64,000 nt of DNA from Beijerinckiaceae bacterium (GTDB lineage: Bacteria > Pseudomonadota > Alphaproteobacteria > Rhizobiales > Beijerinckiaceae): assembly GCA_024304885.1 (NCBI GenBank), contig JALJOM010000003.1, forward strand, positions 190,296 to 254,295. Reading direction: 5' to 3'. This document shows, piece after piece, positions 38,178 through 48,600 of this stretch. The notes under the pieces are model-generated. The model was not told the origin of the DNA. It did no database searches and was given only the letters and a program-made list of their open reading frames with translations. Position 1 is the stretch's first letter. Each line of letters begins with the position of its first letter. The position numbers and the translations under genes were made by a program.

Positions 38178-38597
38178 TCACGTATCGCGATAGACCCGTT
38201 CGCGCCGCTCGTGGCGTTCCTGCGCCTCGACGGACAAGGTCGCGATCGGGCGGGCATCGAGCCGCTTCAGGGAGATCGGCTCGCCCGTCTCCTCGCAATA
38301 GCCGTAGGTCCCCTCGTCGATGCGGCCGAGCGCCGCGTCGATCTTGGCGATCAGCTTGCGCTGGCGATCGCGCGCCCGGAGCTCGATCGCCCGGTCCGTC
38401 TCCGACGACGCCCGATCGGCGAGATCGGGGTGATTCTCGTTCTCGCTCTGAAGGACGGCCAGCGTGTCACGGCTCTCGCGCAGGATGTCTTCCTTCCAGG
38501 CCATCAATTTCCTTCGAAAATACTCACGTTGGCGTTCATTCATGAAAGTTTCGTCTTCGGACGGCTTGTAGCCGTCCTCGATCAGATCGGCAGCCAC
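38178..38597 (-). CDS. dksA: RNA polymerase-binding transcription factor DksA (zinc-site-poor type)
   Basis: Binds the RNA polymerase secondary channel and, with ppGpp, adjusts promoter activity. The coiled-coil region reads MNERQREYFRRKLMAWKEDI and SETDRAIELRARDRQRKLIA. The C-terminal part is GTYGYCEETGEPISLKRLDA then RPIATLSVEAQERHERRERV. Only one of the four zinc-finger cysteines remains, as is common in alphaproteobacterial DksA. Start: GTG 38597 preceded by GGGGGATATA gives 139 residues; an ATG at 38669 (163 residues) and the open frame to 38768 are less likely. It is convergent with the trehalose gene. Confidence 0.88.
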   Translation of the reverse strand: MAADLIEDGYKPSEDETFMNERQREYFRRKLMAWKEDILRESRDTLAVLQSENENHPDLADRASSETDRAIELRARDRQRKLIAKIDAALGRIDEGTYGYCEETGEPISLKRLDARPIATLSVEAQERHERRERVYRDT

Positions 38598-39005
38598 TGC
38601 TATATCCCCCAGAGCCCGAACGGGCGTCCTTATAGCGGTGACGTCACGCTCCGACAATCGCGCCGGCATGTCGATGCACGCTCGAGCGACAGCACACCCG
38701 TGCGCTTGCGCTCGAACGGCAGCGTCATCGCCTGCCTGGCAACCGATTCGCCGGCACCGCGTTCGCACCGATTCGAGTTTAGGGTCGCCAAAGGAGTTTC
38801 AGTCGAGCAAGGTAGAGAATCCAGTTGATTTTCGACACACACGACGCCGATGACTCAATTTCGGCGGCCTTCGTCGATAGACTTCCGGCTCACGCGCGGT
38901 ACAAGCCTCCAAAGGAGTGGCCATGAGGGATCGTTCCAGGTCGGTGCGTTCCGCGCCGGACCGGGATCCGGCCGGAAGCACCCGGTGTCGTGTCGGCGGG
39001 ATGCC

Positions 39006-40253
39006 ATGACCGCCGCCGTCCGTGGCCGCGGTTCCGTCGCCGCCGATGCCGCGCAGCTCCTGACTCGGCTCGGGCTGATCATCATCCTGATCGGGCTTCC
39101 GGTCGCGGGGCTCGTGTCCGCCGGGGCGATCTACGCCCTCTTGCCGGTCGGAATAGGCTCGATCCTCTGCGGTGCGGCGATCGCCGGACCGGTGCCTGGC
39201 CTGCGCCGCTCGTGGGCCGCATTGCTCACGCCTCTCGGCGCCACCGCCGTGGCCCTCGTGGCCTGGGCCGGGCTGTCGCTGGTCTGGACACCGTTTCCTG
39301 CGCTCGCCGCCGCGAAGCTGTTCCAGATGGTCGCGCCGGCGGCGATGGCCGCGGCCGCCGCCGCCGCCCTGCCCGACAAGACGAGAGCCTTCGATCTCTA
39401 TCTGGCACCGGCAGGGGTCGCCGTCACGGCGGCGGGGGCTCTCGGGCTCGTCTTTCTCGGGCCGTCCTCGTTCTGGGAAGGCAGCGGCCTCGACGAGACC
39501 TTGCTCGAGCGGACGGTGATCACGCTCGTCGTGCTGGTCTGGCCGGCGCTCGGTGCCTTGGCGCTCCGCGAGCACTGGATCACGGCCGCCGGGCTCGCGG
39601 TGCTCGTCGCCTTTGTCGCGCTCGTCGATCTCGCACGCGTCGCGCTCGCGGCGATGGGGGCCGGCGCCTTCGTCTTCGCGCTCGCCATGACGGCATCGGA
39701 GCGTGTCGCTCGCGCCCTCGCGATCGCGAGCGCCGGGATGATCCTGCTCGCCCCGCTCGTGCCCTTCGCGCTCGGCCTCGCCTTCGGGGCCGTCGGCGAG
39801 GTCCCCGCGCCGATCTCGGCCTGGCAAGACTCGATCGTCGGGCACTGGCTTCGCCTCGTCACCGGGCATGGCCTCGAGCTCGCGAATCTCGGCAGGAGCG
39901 TCGGATTCGTGCCGGCGGATGCGCCGCGCAGCCTCCTGTTCCTGCTCTGGTACGACCTCGGCGCTCCGGGGGCGGTCGCCTTCGCGACCCTCGTTGCTCT
40001 CGCGTTCACGACCGCAGGCGGGATTCCCACCCTTCTCGGCCCGGCCCTGCTCGCCGGCCTCGCGGCCGTCCTGGTCGTCGCCGGCCTCGGCGTCGCCGTG
40101 GCTCAAATCTGGTGGCTGACGCTCCTCGGTTGCGCGGCCGTCGCCTGCACTCTCGTCGGCAAGGCCGCGCCGAGGGCGCTTCGCCCGGGTGCGCTCGAGA
40201 TCGGCAACGAGGACGATGGCGACGCGGTCTCGGAGACGTCGGGCTCTCCCTGA
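39006..40253 (+). CDS. O-antigen ligase-like polytopic membrane protein
   Basis: A 415-residue inner-membrane protein with about ten hydrophobic segments rich in Ala, Leu and Val. The layout is like the O-antigen ligase/polymerase family (Wzy/WaaL): many helices, a segment WTPFPALAAAKLFQMVAPAA, and a large loop near residues 275-320 with GHWLRLVTGHGLELANLGRS followed by LLWYDLGAPGAVAFA, the usual place of catalytic residues. It might polymerise or ligate a surface polysaccharide. ATG 39006 is preceded by GGCGGGATGCC; the open frame runs upstream to 38850. No sugar-transferase cluster is adjacent, so the role is uncertain. Confidence 0.7.
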   Translation: MTAAVRGRGSVAADAAQLLTRLGLIIILIGLPVAGLVSAGAIYALLPVGIGSILCGAAIAGPVPGLRRSWAALLTPLGATAVALVAWAGLSLVWTPFPALAAAKLFQMVAPAAMAAAAAAALPDKTRAFDLYLAPAGVAVTAAGALGLVFLGPSSFWEGSGLDETLLERTVITLVVLVWPALGALALREHWITAAGLAVLVAFVALVDLARVALAAMGAGAFVFALAMTASERVARALAIASAGMILLAPLVPFALGLAFGAVGEVPAPISAWQDSIVGHWLRLVTGHGLELANLGRSVGFVPADAPRSLLFLLWYDLGAPGAVAFATLVALAFTTAGGIPTLLGPALLAGLAAVLVVAGLGVAVAQIWWLTLLGCAAVACTLVGKAAPRALRPGALEIGNEDDGDAVSETSGSP

Positions 40254-40358
40254 CCCTTCGCTCGGGCTCGGTGCGGTGCCGGCCGACCCGGCGCCGATGA
40301 ACAAATTCGTGTATCCCGCGAGAAGATCTTGCGGGGACGTGGCGAGCGGCCGTAACAT

Positions 40359-40871
40359 ATGCTCATGATCGAGGCCGTCATTACCATCAGGAGCGCGCGC
40401 GAATCGGACGCCTGCGGCATTGCCGAGGTCCACGACGCGACCTGGCGTGATGCCTATCGCGGAATTATTCCCGGGCGCGAGCTCGAGCGGATGATCGCGC
40501 GGCGCGGCCCACGCTGGTGGCAATCCGCGATCTTGAGCGGCTCGCGCCTGCTCGTCCTCGATTTCGACGAGACCATCGCCGGCTATGCGAGCTACGGGCG
40601 AAACCGGGTTCCGTCCTTGCCCTTCGGCGGCGAAATATTCGAGCTCTATATCGCGCCGGAGTTCCAAGGCCTCGGCTTCGGCCAGCGCCTTTTCGAGATC
40701 GCCCGCAAGGACCTCGACGCGCACGGCTACTCGACATTCGTCGTCTGGGCCTTGGCGGACAACGATCGGGCCCTGCGGTTCTATGCGAGGCTCGGGGGCC
40801 GGATCGTGCGCAAGGCCAACGAGCGGTTCGGAACCGAGGTGCGCGCCCGCGTCGCCTTGGCGTTCGAATAG
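40359..40871 (+). CDS. GNAT-family N-acetyltransferase
   Basis: A 170-residue single-domain acetyltransferase using acetyl-CoA. N-terminal ITIRSARESDACGIAEVHDA and TWRDAYRGIIPGRELERM are typical of the family of small ribosomal-protein-like or amine acetyltransferases. Motif A is LYIAPEFQGLGFGQRLFEIA (Q..G.G), followed by WALADNDRALRFYARLGGRI. The substrate is unknown. The start is ATG 40359, with a second in-frame ATG two codons later. It stands alone between the membrane protein and a repeat-containing gap. Confidence 0.85.
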   Translation: MLMIEAVITIRSARESDACGIAEVHDATWRDAYRGIIPGRELERMIARRGPRWWQSAILSGSRLLVLDFDETIAGYASYGRNRVPSLPFGGEIFELYIAPEFQGLGFGQRLFEIARKDLDAHGYSTFVVWALADNDRALRFYARLGGRIVRKANERFGTEVRARVALAFE

Positions 40872-41373
40872 CCCTCGCCCCGGAAGCCTCTCCAGGCCTC
40901 GCCCACGACGACGGCATGCCATGCGACCTGCCGCGACCGATCGTCACCCGCGCCGAGCCGCCGAGGTCGGCCATCGCACGCCCGTGCTCCGACTCCCCGC
41001 CTTCCGAGCACATGCCGATCCGATCGGATCCGAAGCTGCGCAGAGCGAGGGAGATCCTCGCGGTATCGGCGCCGCCGAAGGCCGGCCGCGCGTCGCTGCG
41101 GGGTCCGCGGCCCGCGGAGCTCGACGCGTCGCGGTCTCCCGCAGCGAACCTCGTGCCCTTCTCCGACAAAATGCTCTGGCGGACGGAACCAAGTCTCGGT
41201 ACTTCGTTTCTCGGGCCCGAGCTGACTTGAACCGAACCGGAAATCGGGTCGCATCCCGTTCTGAACTTTTGGAATCGATCACGATGACTTTGGATCGATT
41301 CGATCCAAAGTCATCGTGATCTAGGTACCCATCCGCCGCAAAAGCTCCCGCGCGTCGAACCGGAGTCCCACGC
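40872..41373. other. Intergenic region before plsX, family A repeat at right end
   Basis: About 500 bases without a recognised gene. The right end is a family A element whose perfect palindrome (41278-41322) stops 51 bases before the plsX start. Confidence 0.5.
41247..41324 (+). repeat. Family A palindromic element, copy 3 (perfect palindrome)
   Basis: It contains CGCATCCCGTTCTGAAC and TTTTGGAATC, followed by a 45-base perfect palindrome at 41278-41322. The left arm begins GATCACGATGACTTTGGATC and the single central base is T. Each arm is 22 bases. Confidence 0.9.
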
Positions 41374-42462
41374 TTGAAGCCCGAACCTGTCCGAATTGCC
41401 GTCGACGCCATGGGGGGAGACCATGGGCCGAATGTCATCGTCCCCGGTGCCGCGCTCGCGCTCGATGCGCATCCGGATCTCGCGTTCCTCTTGTTCGGCG
41501 ACGAAGGCTCGATCCGACCGCACCTCGCCCGCTACCCGAGGCTCGAGGCGCGAGCCTCGGTCCATCACACCGAGGTCGCCGTTCGCATGGACGACAAGCC
41601 GAGCCAAGCGCTGCGGACCGGCCGGCGCACGTCGTCCATGTGGCTCGCGATCGAGGCCGTGAAGACCCATGCGGCGGATGTCGCGGTCTCGGCGGGCAAT
41701 ACGGGCGCCTTGATGGCGATGGCCAAGACCTGCCTTCGCACCTTGCCCGATATCGACCGGCCGGCGATCGCGGCGCTCTGGCCGACCATACGCGGAAACT
41801 CCGTGGTGCTCGATCTCGGAGCGACCATCGGCGCGGACGCGAACCAGCTCGTCGATCTTTCGATCATGGGCGCGGCAATGGCGGAGGTCATCCTCGGCCG
41901 CGATCATCCGACGGTCGGTCTCCTCAATATCGGCGTCGAGGAGATCAAGGGCCTCGAGGACGTCAAGAAGGCGTCGAAGCTTTTGCGCGAGAGTGCCCTG
42001 CCGACCTTCGACTACCACGGCTTCGTCGAAGGCGACGACATCCCGAAGGGAACCGTCGATGTCGTCGTGACCGAGGGCTTCACCGGCAATATCGCGCTCA
42101 AGACCGCGGAAGGAACCGCAAAGCAGATCGGCATCTACCTGCGCGAGGCCCTCGGTCGCACGCTCCTGTCGCGGATCGGTTATTTCTTCGCCCGCGGCGC
42201 CCTCGCGTCGCTCAAGGAGAAGATCGACCCGCGCAAGGTGAACGGCGGCGTGTTCCTCGGTCTCGACGGCATCGTCATCAAGAGCCACGGCGGCTCGGAC
42301 GCGGTCGCGACCGCCGGCGCGATCGCGATCGGCTACGCCATGGCGCGCAACGACCTCTTGAGCAAGATGAAGAATCGGCTCGCCCATGCGCATGCGGCGC
42401 TCCGTGCGTCGGGCACCCTCGAGGCCGCGGGCGGAGCCGAGCGGGCCGCCTCCGCCTCCTGA
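41374..42462 (+). CDS. plsX: Phosphate acyltransferase PlsX
   Basis: Converts acyl-ACP to acyl-phosphate for phospholipid synthesis; a peripheral membrane enzyme. The 362-residue protein shows the family hallmarks [75 protein letters not shown] and [20 protein letters not shown]. The start is TTG 41374, with GGAG eight bases upstream (41362-41365). It is followed by fabH, the standard order. The DUF177 gene often found upstream in related genomes is absent; a family A repeat is there instead. Confidence 0.97.
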   Translation: MKPEPVRIAVDAMGGDHGPNVIVPGAALALDAHPDLAFLLFGDEGSIRPHLARYPRLEARASVHHTEVAVRMDDKPSQALRTGRRTSSMWLAIEAVKTHAADVAVSAGNTGALMAMAKTCLRTLPDIDRPAIAALWPTIRGNSVVLDLGATIGADANQLVDLSIMGAAMAEVILGRDHPTVGLLNIGVEEIKGLEDVKKASKLLRESALPTFDYHGFVEGDDIPKGTVDVVVTEGFTGNIALKTAEGTAKQIGIYLREALGRTLLSRIGYFFARGALASLKEKIDPRKVNGGVFLGLDGIVIKSHGGSDAVATAGAIAIGYAMARNDLLSKMKNRLAHAHAALRASGTLEAAGGAERAASAS

Positions 42463-42491
42463 CAGCGCCCTTACTCGAAGGATCCCATTCC

Positions 42492-43484
42492 GTGCCTCAT
42501 GCAGCGCCAGGCCGGCTTCGTTCCGTCGTCACGGGGCTCGGCTGCTATCTTCCGAAACGCATCGTCAGCAATGCCGATCTCGAGAAATGCCTCGACACGA
42601 CGGATGAATGGATCGTCCAGCGGACCGGCATCAGGCAAAGGCATGTCGCCGCCGAGGACGAGCCCACGTCGCAGCTCGCTCTCCTCGCGGCGAAGGCCGC
42701 GCTCGCGGACGCCGGCATCGCGGCCGCCGACCTCGACCTCGTCATCGTGGCGACCTCGACGCCGGACTACACGTTCCCGGCCGTCGCGGTCCAGGTCCAG
42801 GCCGGGCTCGGCATGACGAACGGCGTCGCCTTCGACCTCCAGGCGGTCTGCTCCGGCTTCGTCTTCGCGGTCGCGACCGCCGACAAGTTCCTGACCTCCG
42901 GATCGCACCGGCGGGCCCTCGTGGTCGGGGCGGAAACCTTCTCGCGGCTGCTCGACTGGTCCGATCGATCGACCTGCGTCCTGTTCGGCGACGGGGCCGG
43001 GGCGATCGTGCTCGAGGCCCGTCCGGGGCAGGGAACCGCGAGCGATCGCGGCGTGCTGACGTCGCATCTGCGCTCGGATGGACGCCATCGCGAGAAGCTC
43101 TATGTGGACGGTGGTCCGTCGACGACCCGGTCCGTCGGGCATTTGCGGATGGCCGGCCGCGAGGTGTTTCGCCATGCGGTCGGAATGGTCGCCGATGTCG
43201 TGACCGATGCCTTCTCCGCGACGGGGACGACGGCCGCCGACCTCGATTGGTTCGTCCCCCACCAGGCGAACAAGAGGATCATCGAGGCCTCCGCGGAGAA
43301 GCTCGCCATCGCTCCCGAGAAGGTCGTCTGCACCGTCGACCTGCACGCGAATACCTCGGCCGCCTCGGTCCCGCTCGCGCTCTCGGTCGCGCGCGACGAC
43401 GGAAGGATCAAGCCGGGCGACCTCGTGATGATCGAGGCCATGGGCGGAGGTTTCACCTGGGGGTCCGCCTTGATCCGGTGGTGA
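42492..43484 (+). CDS. fabH: 3-oxoacyl-ACP synthase III (FabH)
   Basis: Condenses acetyl-CoA with malonyl-ACP to begin fatty acid synthesis. The 330 residues show the complete catalytic triad: C120 in [14 protein letters not shown]257 in [11 protein letters not shown] and N287 in [13 protein letters not shown]. The N-terminal block [20 protein letters not shown] followed by [13 protein letters not shown] and the end [13 protein letters not shown] are typical. GTG 42492 has GAAGG nine bases upstream. It follows plsX by 29 bases and precedes ihfA, giving a lipid/IHF neighbourhood conserved in Hyphomicrobiales. Confidence 0.97.
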   Translation: MPHAAPGRLRSVVTGLGCYLPKRIVSNADLEKCLDTTDEWIVQRTGIRQRHVAAEDEPTSQLALLAAKAALADAGIAAADLDLVIVATSTPDYTFPAVAVQVQAGLGMTNGVAFDLQAVCSGFVFAVATADKFLTSGSHRRALVVGAETFSRLLDWSDRSTCVLFGDGAGAIVLEARPGQGTASDRGVLTSHLRSDGRHREKLYVDGGPSTTRSVGHLRMAGREVFRHAVGMVADVVTDAFSATGTTAADLDWFVPHQANKRIIEASAEKLAIAPEKVVCTVDLHANTSAASVPLALSVARDDGRIKPGDLVMIEAMGGGFTWGSALIRW

Positions 43485-43647
43485 CCCGCCCGACCGGGCA
43501 GGCACGAGGCAAATGCCTTGAATTCAACCTTATTCTGGTCCAGGCTCCGATCCTACTGAGCGGTGCGGGCATGGGAGGGGCGAGCACTGCCGATGGCGTC
43601 GGCCGCAGGCCCGATCGCGGGTTCCCTGCGAGAAGGATCGATCCGCG

Positions 43648-43712
43648 CCGCGAAAATACGACACTCTAGGAATTTCGAGCTGCTGTCCGATCGGATCGGA
43701 AGGCGGCTGAGC
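43648..43712 (+). repeat. Family B element, 3' part only
   Basis: GCGCCGCGAAAATACGACAC followed by a terminal hairpin region GAGCTGCTGTCCGATCGGAT CGGA. It matches the right part of family B (GCGAAAATGCGACA...TAGAGC..TCCGATTCG). It lies between fabH and ihfA, 29 bases before the ihfA start. Confidence 0.6.
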
Positions 43713-43741
43713 CTCGACCGAGAAGCTCGACTGGATCGCCA

Positions 43742-44137
43742 ATGACGAAGTCCGATATCTTGTCCGCCGCGAGTCGTGTCGGGCTGCCGTCGTCCGGCCA
43801 AGCCGGGAGGCACGCCGACCGCGAGACGACCCGAACGATCACGCGCGCCGACCTCGCCGAGGCGGTCTATCGGCAGGTCGGCTTGTCCCGCAAGGAGTCG
43901 AATGCCCTCGTGCAGTCGGTCCTCGGCGAGATCGCCGATACCTTGTCGCGCGGCGAGCCGGTCAAGCTCTCCTCCTTCGGGGCCTTTCACGTGCGCGACA
44001 AGAAGGAACGCATCGGCCGCAATCCCAAGACCGGGGTCGAGGCGCCGATCAGCGAGCGCAGGGTCCTGACGTTCAAGCCGTCGAACGTCCTGAAGGCCAG
44101 GGTCAACGGAAAGCTCGTCCCCGACGAGGACGAGTAG
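43742..44137 (+). CDS. ihfA: Integration host factor subunit alpha
   Basis: A DNA-bending nucleoid protein. The 131 residues hold the HU/IHF fold from [20 protein letters not shown] onward, with [20 protein letters not shown], the signature [20 protein letters not shown] and [12 protein letters not shown]. The conserved fold starts at about residue 32, so the N-terminus carries a ~30-residue extension ([19 protein letters not shown]...) not usual for IHF. No good start codon lies nearer, so ATG 43742 is used. A partial family B repeat just upstream may have changed the leader region. Confidence 0.93.
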   Translation: MTKSDILSAASRVGLPSSGQAGRHADRETTRTITRADLAEAVYRQVGLSRKESNALVQSVLGEIADTLSRGEPVKLSSFGAFHVRDKKERIGRNPKTGVEAPISERRVLTFKPSNVLKARVNGKLVPDEDE

Positions 44138-44472
44138 AGCTGCTTCTCGCGGGGTCGGCACGGGCCGGCAGGGCCGGGGGCGGCCTTCGGGTCGCGAGCC
44201 GGCGCGCCGCGGACACGACTTTTTGAACCTCGGGGCGTACACATCCCGCCTTCTCGCCGTCTTTCCGTCGTCTCATAGCGACGAGCGACGCGACGCCGCG
44301 CGGCCGCCTCTCACACCAGCGTGACCAAGCGCGAACGGGCTTTCGTTCGTTTGGTCGAAGCTCTACGTGGAAAACCGTCGTATCGGGTCGGGCCGACAAG
44401 GCTCGCGCAGGATTCGCGCTCCACTATCGCCGGGCGGCTTGCCACGGCTCCGGCCTCGGTCGGCAGGGGAAC
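44138..44472. other. Intergenic region between ihfA and the efflux adaptor
   Basis: No gene is recognised. It presumably holds the end of the ihfA transcript and the promoter of the RND operon. No clear terminator with a T-run and no adjacent regulator gene were seen. Confidence 0.45.
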
Positions 44473-45627
44473 ATGAAACGCATTGTCACCTTCATTGCCG
44501 TCCTCGGCCTCCTGGTTTCTCTGACGGCCGGGCTCGCCTATTTTCAGTTCGTCGCCAAGCCGCGGCTCGTGCAGTCCTTCATCGCCGCGGCCGGGACTCC
44601 CTCGACGACGGTCGCGGTGACCGCCGCTCGCGCGGAGACCTGGGCGCCGAGCCTGCCCGCCATCGGCACGTTCCGCGCCATCCAAGGGATCGACATCGCG
44701 CCTCAGATCGGAGGCAAGGTGACCGCCGTCCACGTCGACTCCGGCCAGGACGTCGCGGCCGGCACGCTGCTCTACGAGATCGATCATTCCGTCGAGGAGG
44801 CCGAGCTCGCGAGCCATCTCGCGACCCTCAAGAACGCGACCCTGGCCCTCGAGCGCCAGCAGAAGCTCACGGTCAGCGGCAATGCCGCAAAGGCCAATGT
44901 CGATGCGGCCGAGGCAGCGCGCGATTCCGCCGCGGCCGCGGTCGCGAGGGTTCGCGCGACGATCGCGCAGAAGATGCTGACCGCCCCCTTCTCGGGCCAG
45001 CTCGGGATCCGAAGGATCGACCTCGGGCAATATGTCTCTCCGGGCACGAGCCTCATCACCTTGCAGCAGCTCGATCCGATCTATGTGGATTTTCCCTTGC
45101 CGGAGAAATGGCTCGACCTTCTGAAGGAGGGCCAGCCCGTCGAGGTCTCGGTGGACGCCTATCCGGGCCACGTGTTTCGCGGGACGATCGCGGCGATCGA
45201 CGCCCGCGTCGCGACGGACAGCCGCAACGTCTGGGTCCGCGGCGTGCTCGACAACAAGGACAAGCGACTGCTCCCGGGCATGTTCGCCAACCTGAACGTC
45301 GTCGCCGGCATCCCCACCGCGACGGTGACCCTGCCGCGAACCGCCATCAATACCTCCCTCTACGGCGACAATGTCTATGTGGTGAAGCCCCAGCCGCAGG
45401 CGGAGGGCGCGGCGCCCGCGTCGGACGGCGCCGACATGCCGCTCGCCGTCGAGCGCCGTTTCGTGCGTGTCGGAGAGACCCGTGCGGATCGCGTCGCGAT
45501 CCAGGACGGCATCCGGCCGGGCGAGCTGGTCGTGACCGAGGGCCAGGTGAAGCTCGCGCCTGACGCGCGCGTGCGGATCGCACCGAGCGCGGGACTCGAG
45601 CCGCCGCCGGTGCGACCGAAAGGATAG
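44473..45627 (+). CDS. RND efflux periplasmic adaptor (membrane fusion protein)
   Basis: Connects the RND pump to an outer-membrane channel. The 384-residue protein has an N-terminal signal/anchor (IVTFIAVLGLLVSLTAGLAY), a lipoyl half-motif QIGGKVTAVHVDSGQDVAAG, and a short helical hairpin (about 118-165). The second lipoyl half follows (APFSGQLGIRRIDLGQYVSP G), then a beta-barrel region (VDFPLPEKWLDLLKEGQPVE). The C-terminal membrane-proximal domain ends GIRPGELVVTEGQVKLAPDA. It is of the AcrA/MexH-like type with a short hairpin. The permease follows nine bases later; no TolC-like gene is present. Confidence 0.93.
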   Translation: MKRIVTFIAVLGLLVSLTAGLAYFQFVAKPRLVQSFIAAAGTPSTTVAVTAARAETWAPSLPAIGTFRAIQGIDIAPQIGGKVTAVHVDSGQDVAAGTLLYEIDHSVEEAELASHLATLKNATLALERQQKLTVSGNAAKANVDAAEAARDSAAAAVARVRATIAQKMLTAPFSGQLGIRRIDLGQYVSPGTSLITLQQLDPIYVDFPLPEKWLDLLKEGQPVEVSVDAYPGHVFRGTIAAIDARVATDSRNVWVRGVLDNKDKRLLPGMFANLNVVAGIPTATVTLPRTAINTSLYGDNVYVVKPQPQAEGAAPASDGADMPLAVERRFVRVGETRADRVAIQDGIRPGELVVTEGQVKLAPDARVRIAPSAGLEPPPVRPKG

Positions 45628-45636
45628 AAGGCCCTC

Positions 45637-48600
45637 GTGACCGACCTCTTCATCCGCCGGCCGGTTCTGGCCTGCGTCGTCAGCCTCTTGATCCTGCTCG
45701 TCGGGATACAATCGGGCCTGCGCCTGCAGGTGCGCCAGTTTCCCGAGCTCGCCTCGACGACGATCACCATCACGACGGCCTATCCGGGCGCCAATGCGGA
45801 CGTCATCAAAGGCTTCATCACCACGCCGATCGCGCAGGCCGTCGCCAGCGCCGAAGGCGTCGATACCCTGGTCACGAGCTCGCAGCAGAACGTCTCGACG
45901 ATCACGCTCAACCTGATCCTCGACGCCGATGCGGACCGGGCGGTCGCCGACGTCCTCGCCAAGGTGAACCAGGTCAAGTACGTGCTCCCGCGCGAGGCGC
46001 TCGACCCGGTCATCGTCAAGCAGACCGGCGACACCACGGCGCTGCTCTACATGTCGTTCAGCTCGAAGGTGCTGGCCGCGGCGCAGATCACCGACTACCT
46101 GACGCGCGTGGTGCAGCCGAAGCTGCAGACGATCGACGGCGTCGCCAATGCGCAAATCCTCGGCGGGCAAACCTTCGCGATGCGGATCTGGCTGGATCCG
46201 ATCAAGATGGCGGCGCGGGGCGTGACGCCGACGGACGTGAGGGCCGCGCTCGTCGCCAACAACTTCACCGCCGCGGCCGGGCAGATCAAGAGCGACTTCG
46301 TCCAGACCAGCATCAACGCGCGGACCTCGCTCGCCTCGGCGGAGGCTTTCGGCAACCTCGTCATCGCGGCCCGCGACGACGCCCTGGTCCGTCTCGGGAA
46401 TATCGCAGAGATCGAGCTCGGACCGGAATCGGTCGATTCCTCCTCGATCTTCGACGGGCTGAAGGCCGTCTTCGTCGGAATCTACGCGACCCCGACCGCC
46501 AACCCGCTCGACGTGATCAACCGTGTGCGCGACGCATTCCCCGAAATTTCGGCGGAGCTTCCGACCGGGGTCACCGCGGCGATCGCCTATGACGCCACGG
46601 AATTCATTCGCGCCTCGATCGGCGAGGTCTACAAGACCTTGGCCGAGGCTGCGCTCATCGTCGTCGTCGTGATCTTCCTGTTCCTCGGCAACCTTCGCGC
46701 GACGATCATCCCGGTCGTGACCATCCCGCTCTCGCTCGTCGGGGTGATGATCGTCCTGCTCGCGCTCGGCTACTCGCTCAACCTCCTGACGCTGCTCGCC
46801 CTCGTGCTCGCGATCGGCCTCGTGGTCGACGATGCGATCGTCGTCGTCGAGAACGTCTACCGCCACATCGAGGAGGGCATGGCGCCGACCGACGCGGCGC
46901 TTCGCGGCGCCTGCGAGATCGCGGGCCCTGTCGTCTCGATGACGATCACGCTCGCCGCGGTCTATGCCCCGATCGGATTCGTCTCCGGCCTCACCGGCGC
47001 GCTGTTCCGCGAGTTCGCCTTCACGCTCGCCGGTGCCGTTGTCGTGTCGGGAGTCGTCGCGCTGACCCTGTCGCCGATGATGTGCGCGCACCTGCTCCGG
47101 CCGCCGCCGCCCGAGGGTGGCGGGCTGTCCGGTTGGCTCGACCGGATGTTCGACGCCCTGCAGCGGCGCTACCGGCACCGCCTGCACGCGACGCTGGGCT
47201 TTCGCGCCCTGACGGTCCTGATCCTCGTCGGCGTCTTGGCGCTCACCGGCGTGATGCTGGCCTCGACCGCGCGCGAGCTCGCGCCCGAGGAGGACCAAGG
47301 CGCGATCTTCGCCCTGATCAAGACGCCGCAATATGCGAACCTCGACTATATGGAGACCGCGACGCGGCAGGTCCAGGCGGCGGCCGACACGATCCCGGAG
47401 AAGGCCCACGTTTTTCTCATCAACGGGTCGGGAGGCGTCCGCCAGGGCTTCGGCGGCCTGATCCTGAAGGCCTGGGCCGAGCGCAGCCGCGACCAGAAGC
47501 AGGTCATCGCGGACCTGCAGCCCAAGCTCGCCGAGGTCACCGGCGCCCAGATTCTTGCCTTCGCGCCGCCGTCCTTGCCGGGCTCGAACGGCGGACCGCC
47601 GGTCCAGTTCGTGATCCGAACGATCAAGGACTACAAGCAGCTCGCCGAGGTGATGGCCGCGCTCGAGAAGGCGGCGAAGGCGAGCGGGCTGTTCATCTTC
47701 ACCGACAGCGATCTCAAGTTCGACACGCCGCAGATCGAGATCGAGATCGATGCGGCCAAGGCGAACCGGCTCGGCATCAGCATGCAGGACATCGGCTCCT
47801 CGCTCGCGACCATGCTCGGCGGCAACTACGTCAACCGGTTCAGCCTCGACGGGCGCAGCTACCAGGTCATCGCGCAAGCGCCGCGCGACTTCAGGCTCAC
47901 GCCGGACTGGCTCACCCGCTACCAGCTGCGCACCAGCTCCGGCCAGCTCGTATCGCTCGCCACCGTCGTCACCCTGTCGTCGAGCGTGCAGCCGAACGGG
48001 CTGCCGACCTTCCAGCAGCTGAACTCGGCGACCTTGCAGGCCGTCCCCTTCCCCGGCCGTTCGCTCGGCGAGGCCCTGGCCTTCCTGCAGGCGAAGGCGA
48101 AGGAGATCCTTCCCGAGGGGTTCTCGGTCGATTACCAGGGCGAGAGCCGGCAGTTCGTGCGCGAGGGCAATACGCTCGTCGCGACCTTCGCCTTTGCGCT
48201 CGTCGTGATCTTTCTCGTCCTCGCCGCCCAGTTCGAGAGCTTCCGCGACCCGTTCATCATCCTCGTGGCCTTGCCGACCTCGATGTTCGGCGCGCTCCTG
48301 CCGCTGAACATCCTCTCCATTTTCGGCCTCGCGAGCCTGAACATCTATTCGCAGATCGGTCTCGTGACCTTGATCGGGCTGATCTCCAAGCACGGGATTC
48401 TGATGGTCGAGTTCGCCAACAAGCTCCAGGAGGAACGCGGCTACGACCGCCGCACGGCGATCGAGGAGGCGGCCGCGGTCCGGCTGCGCCCGATCCTCAT
48501 GACCACGGCGGCCATGGTTGTCGGCATGGTGCCCTTGATCCTCGCCCACGGCGCCGGGGCGCAGAGCCGATTTGCGATCGGTCTCGTGATCGCGTCGGGC

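Noticed and set aside
41278-41322. Family A palindrome as an intrinsic terminator
   Set aside because: The hairpin is strong but no U-run follows it, and copies occur upstream of genes as well as between them, so a simple terminator role is not supported.
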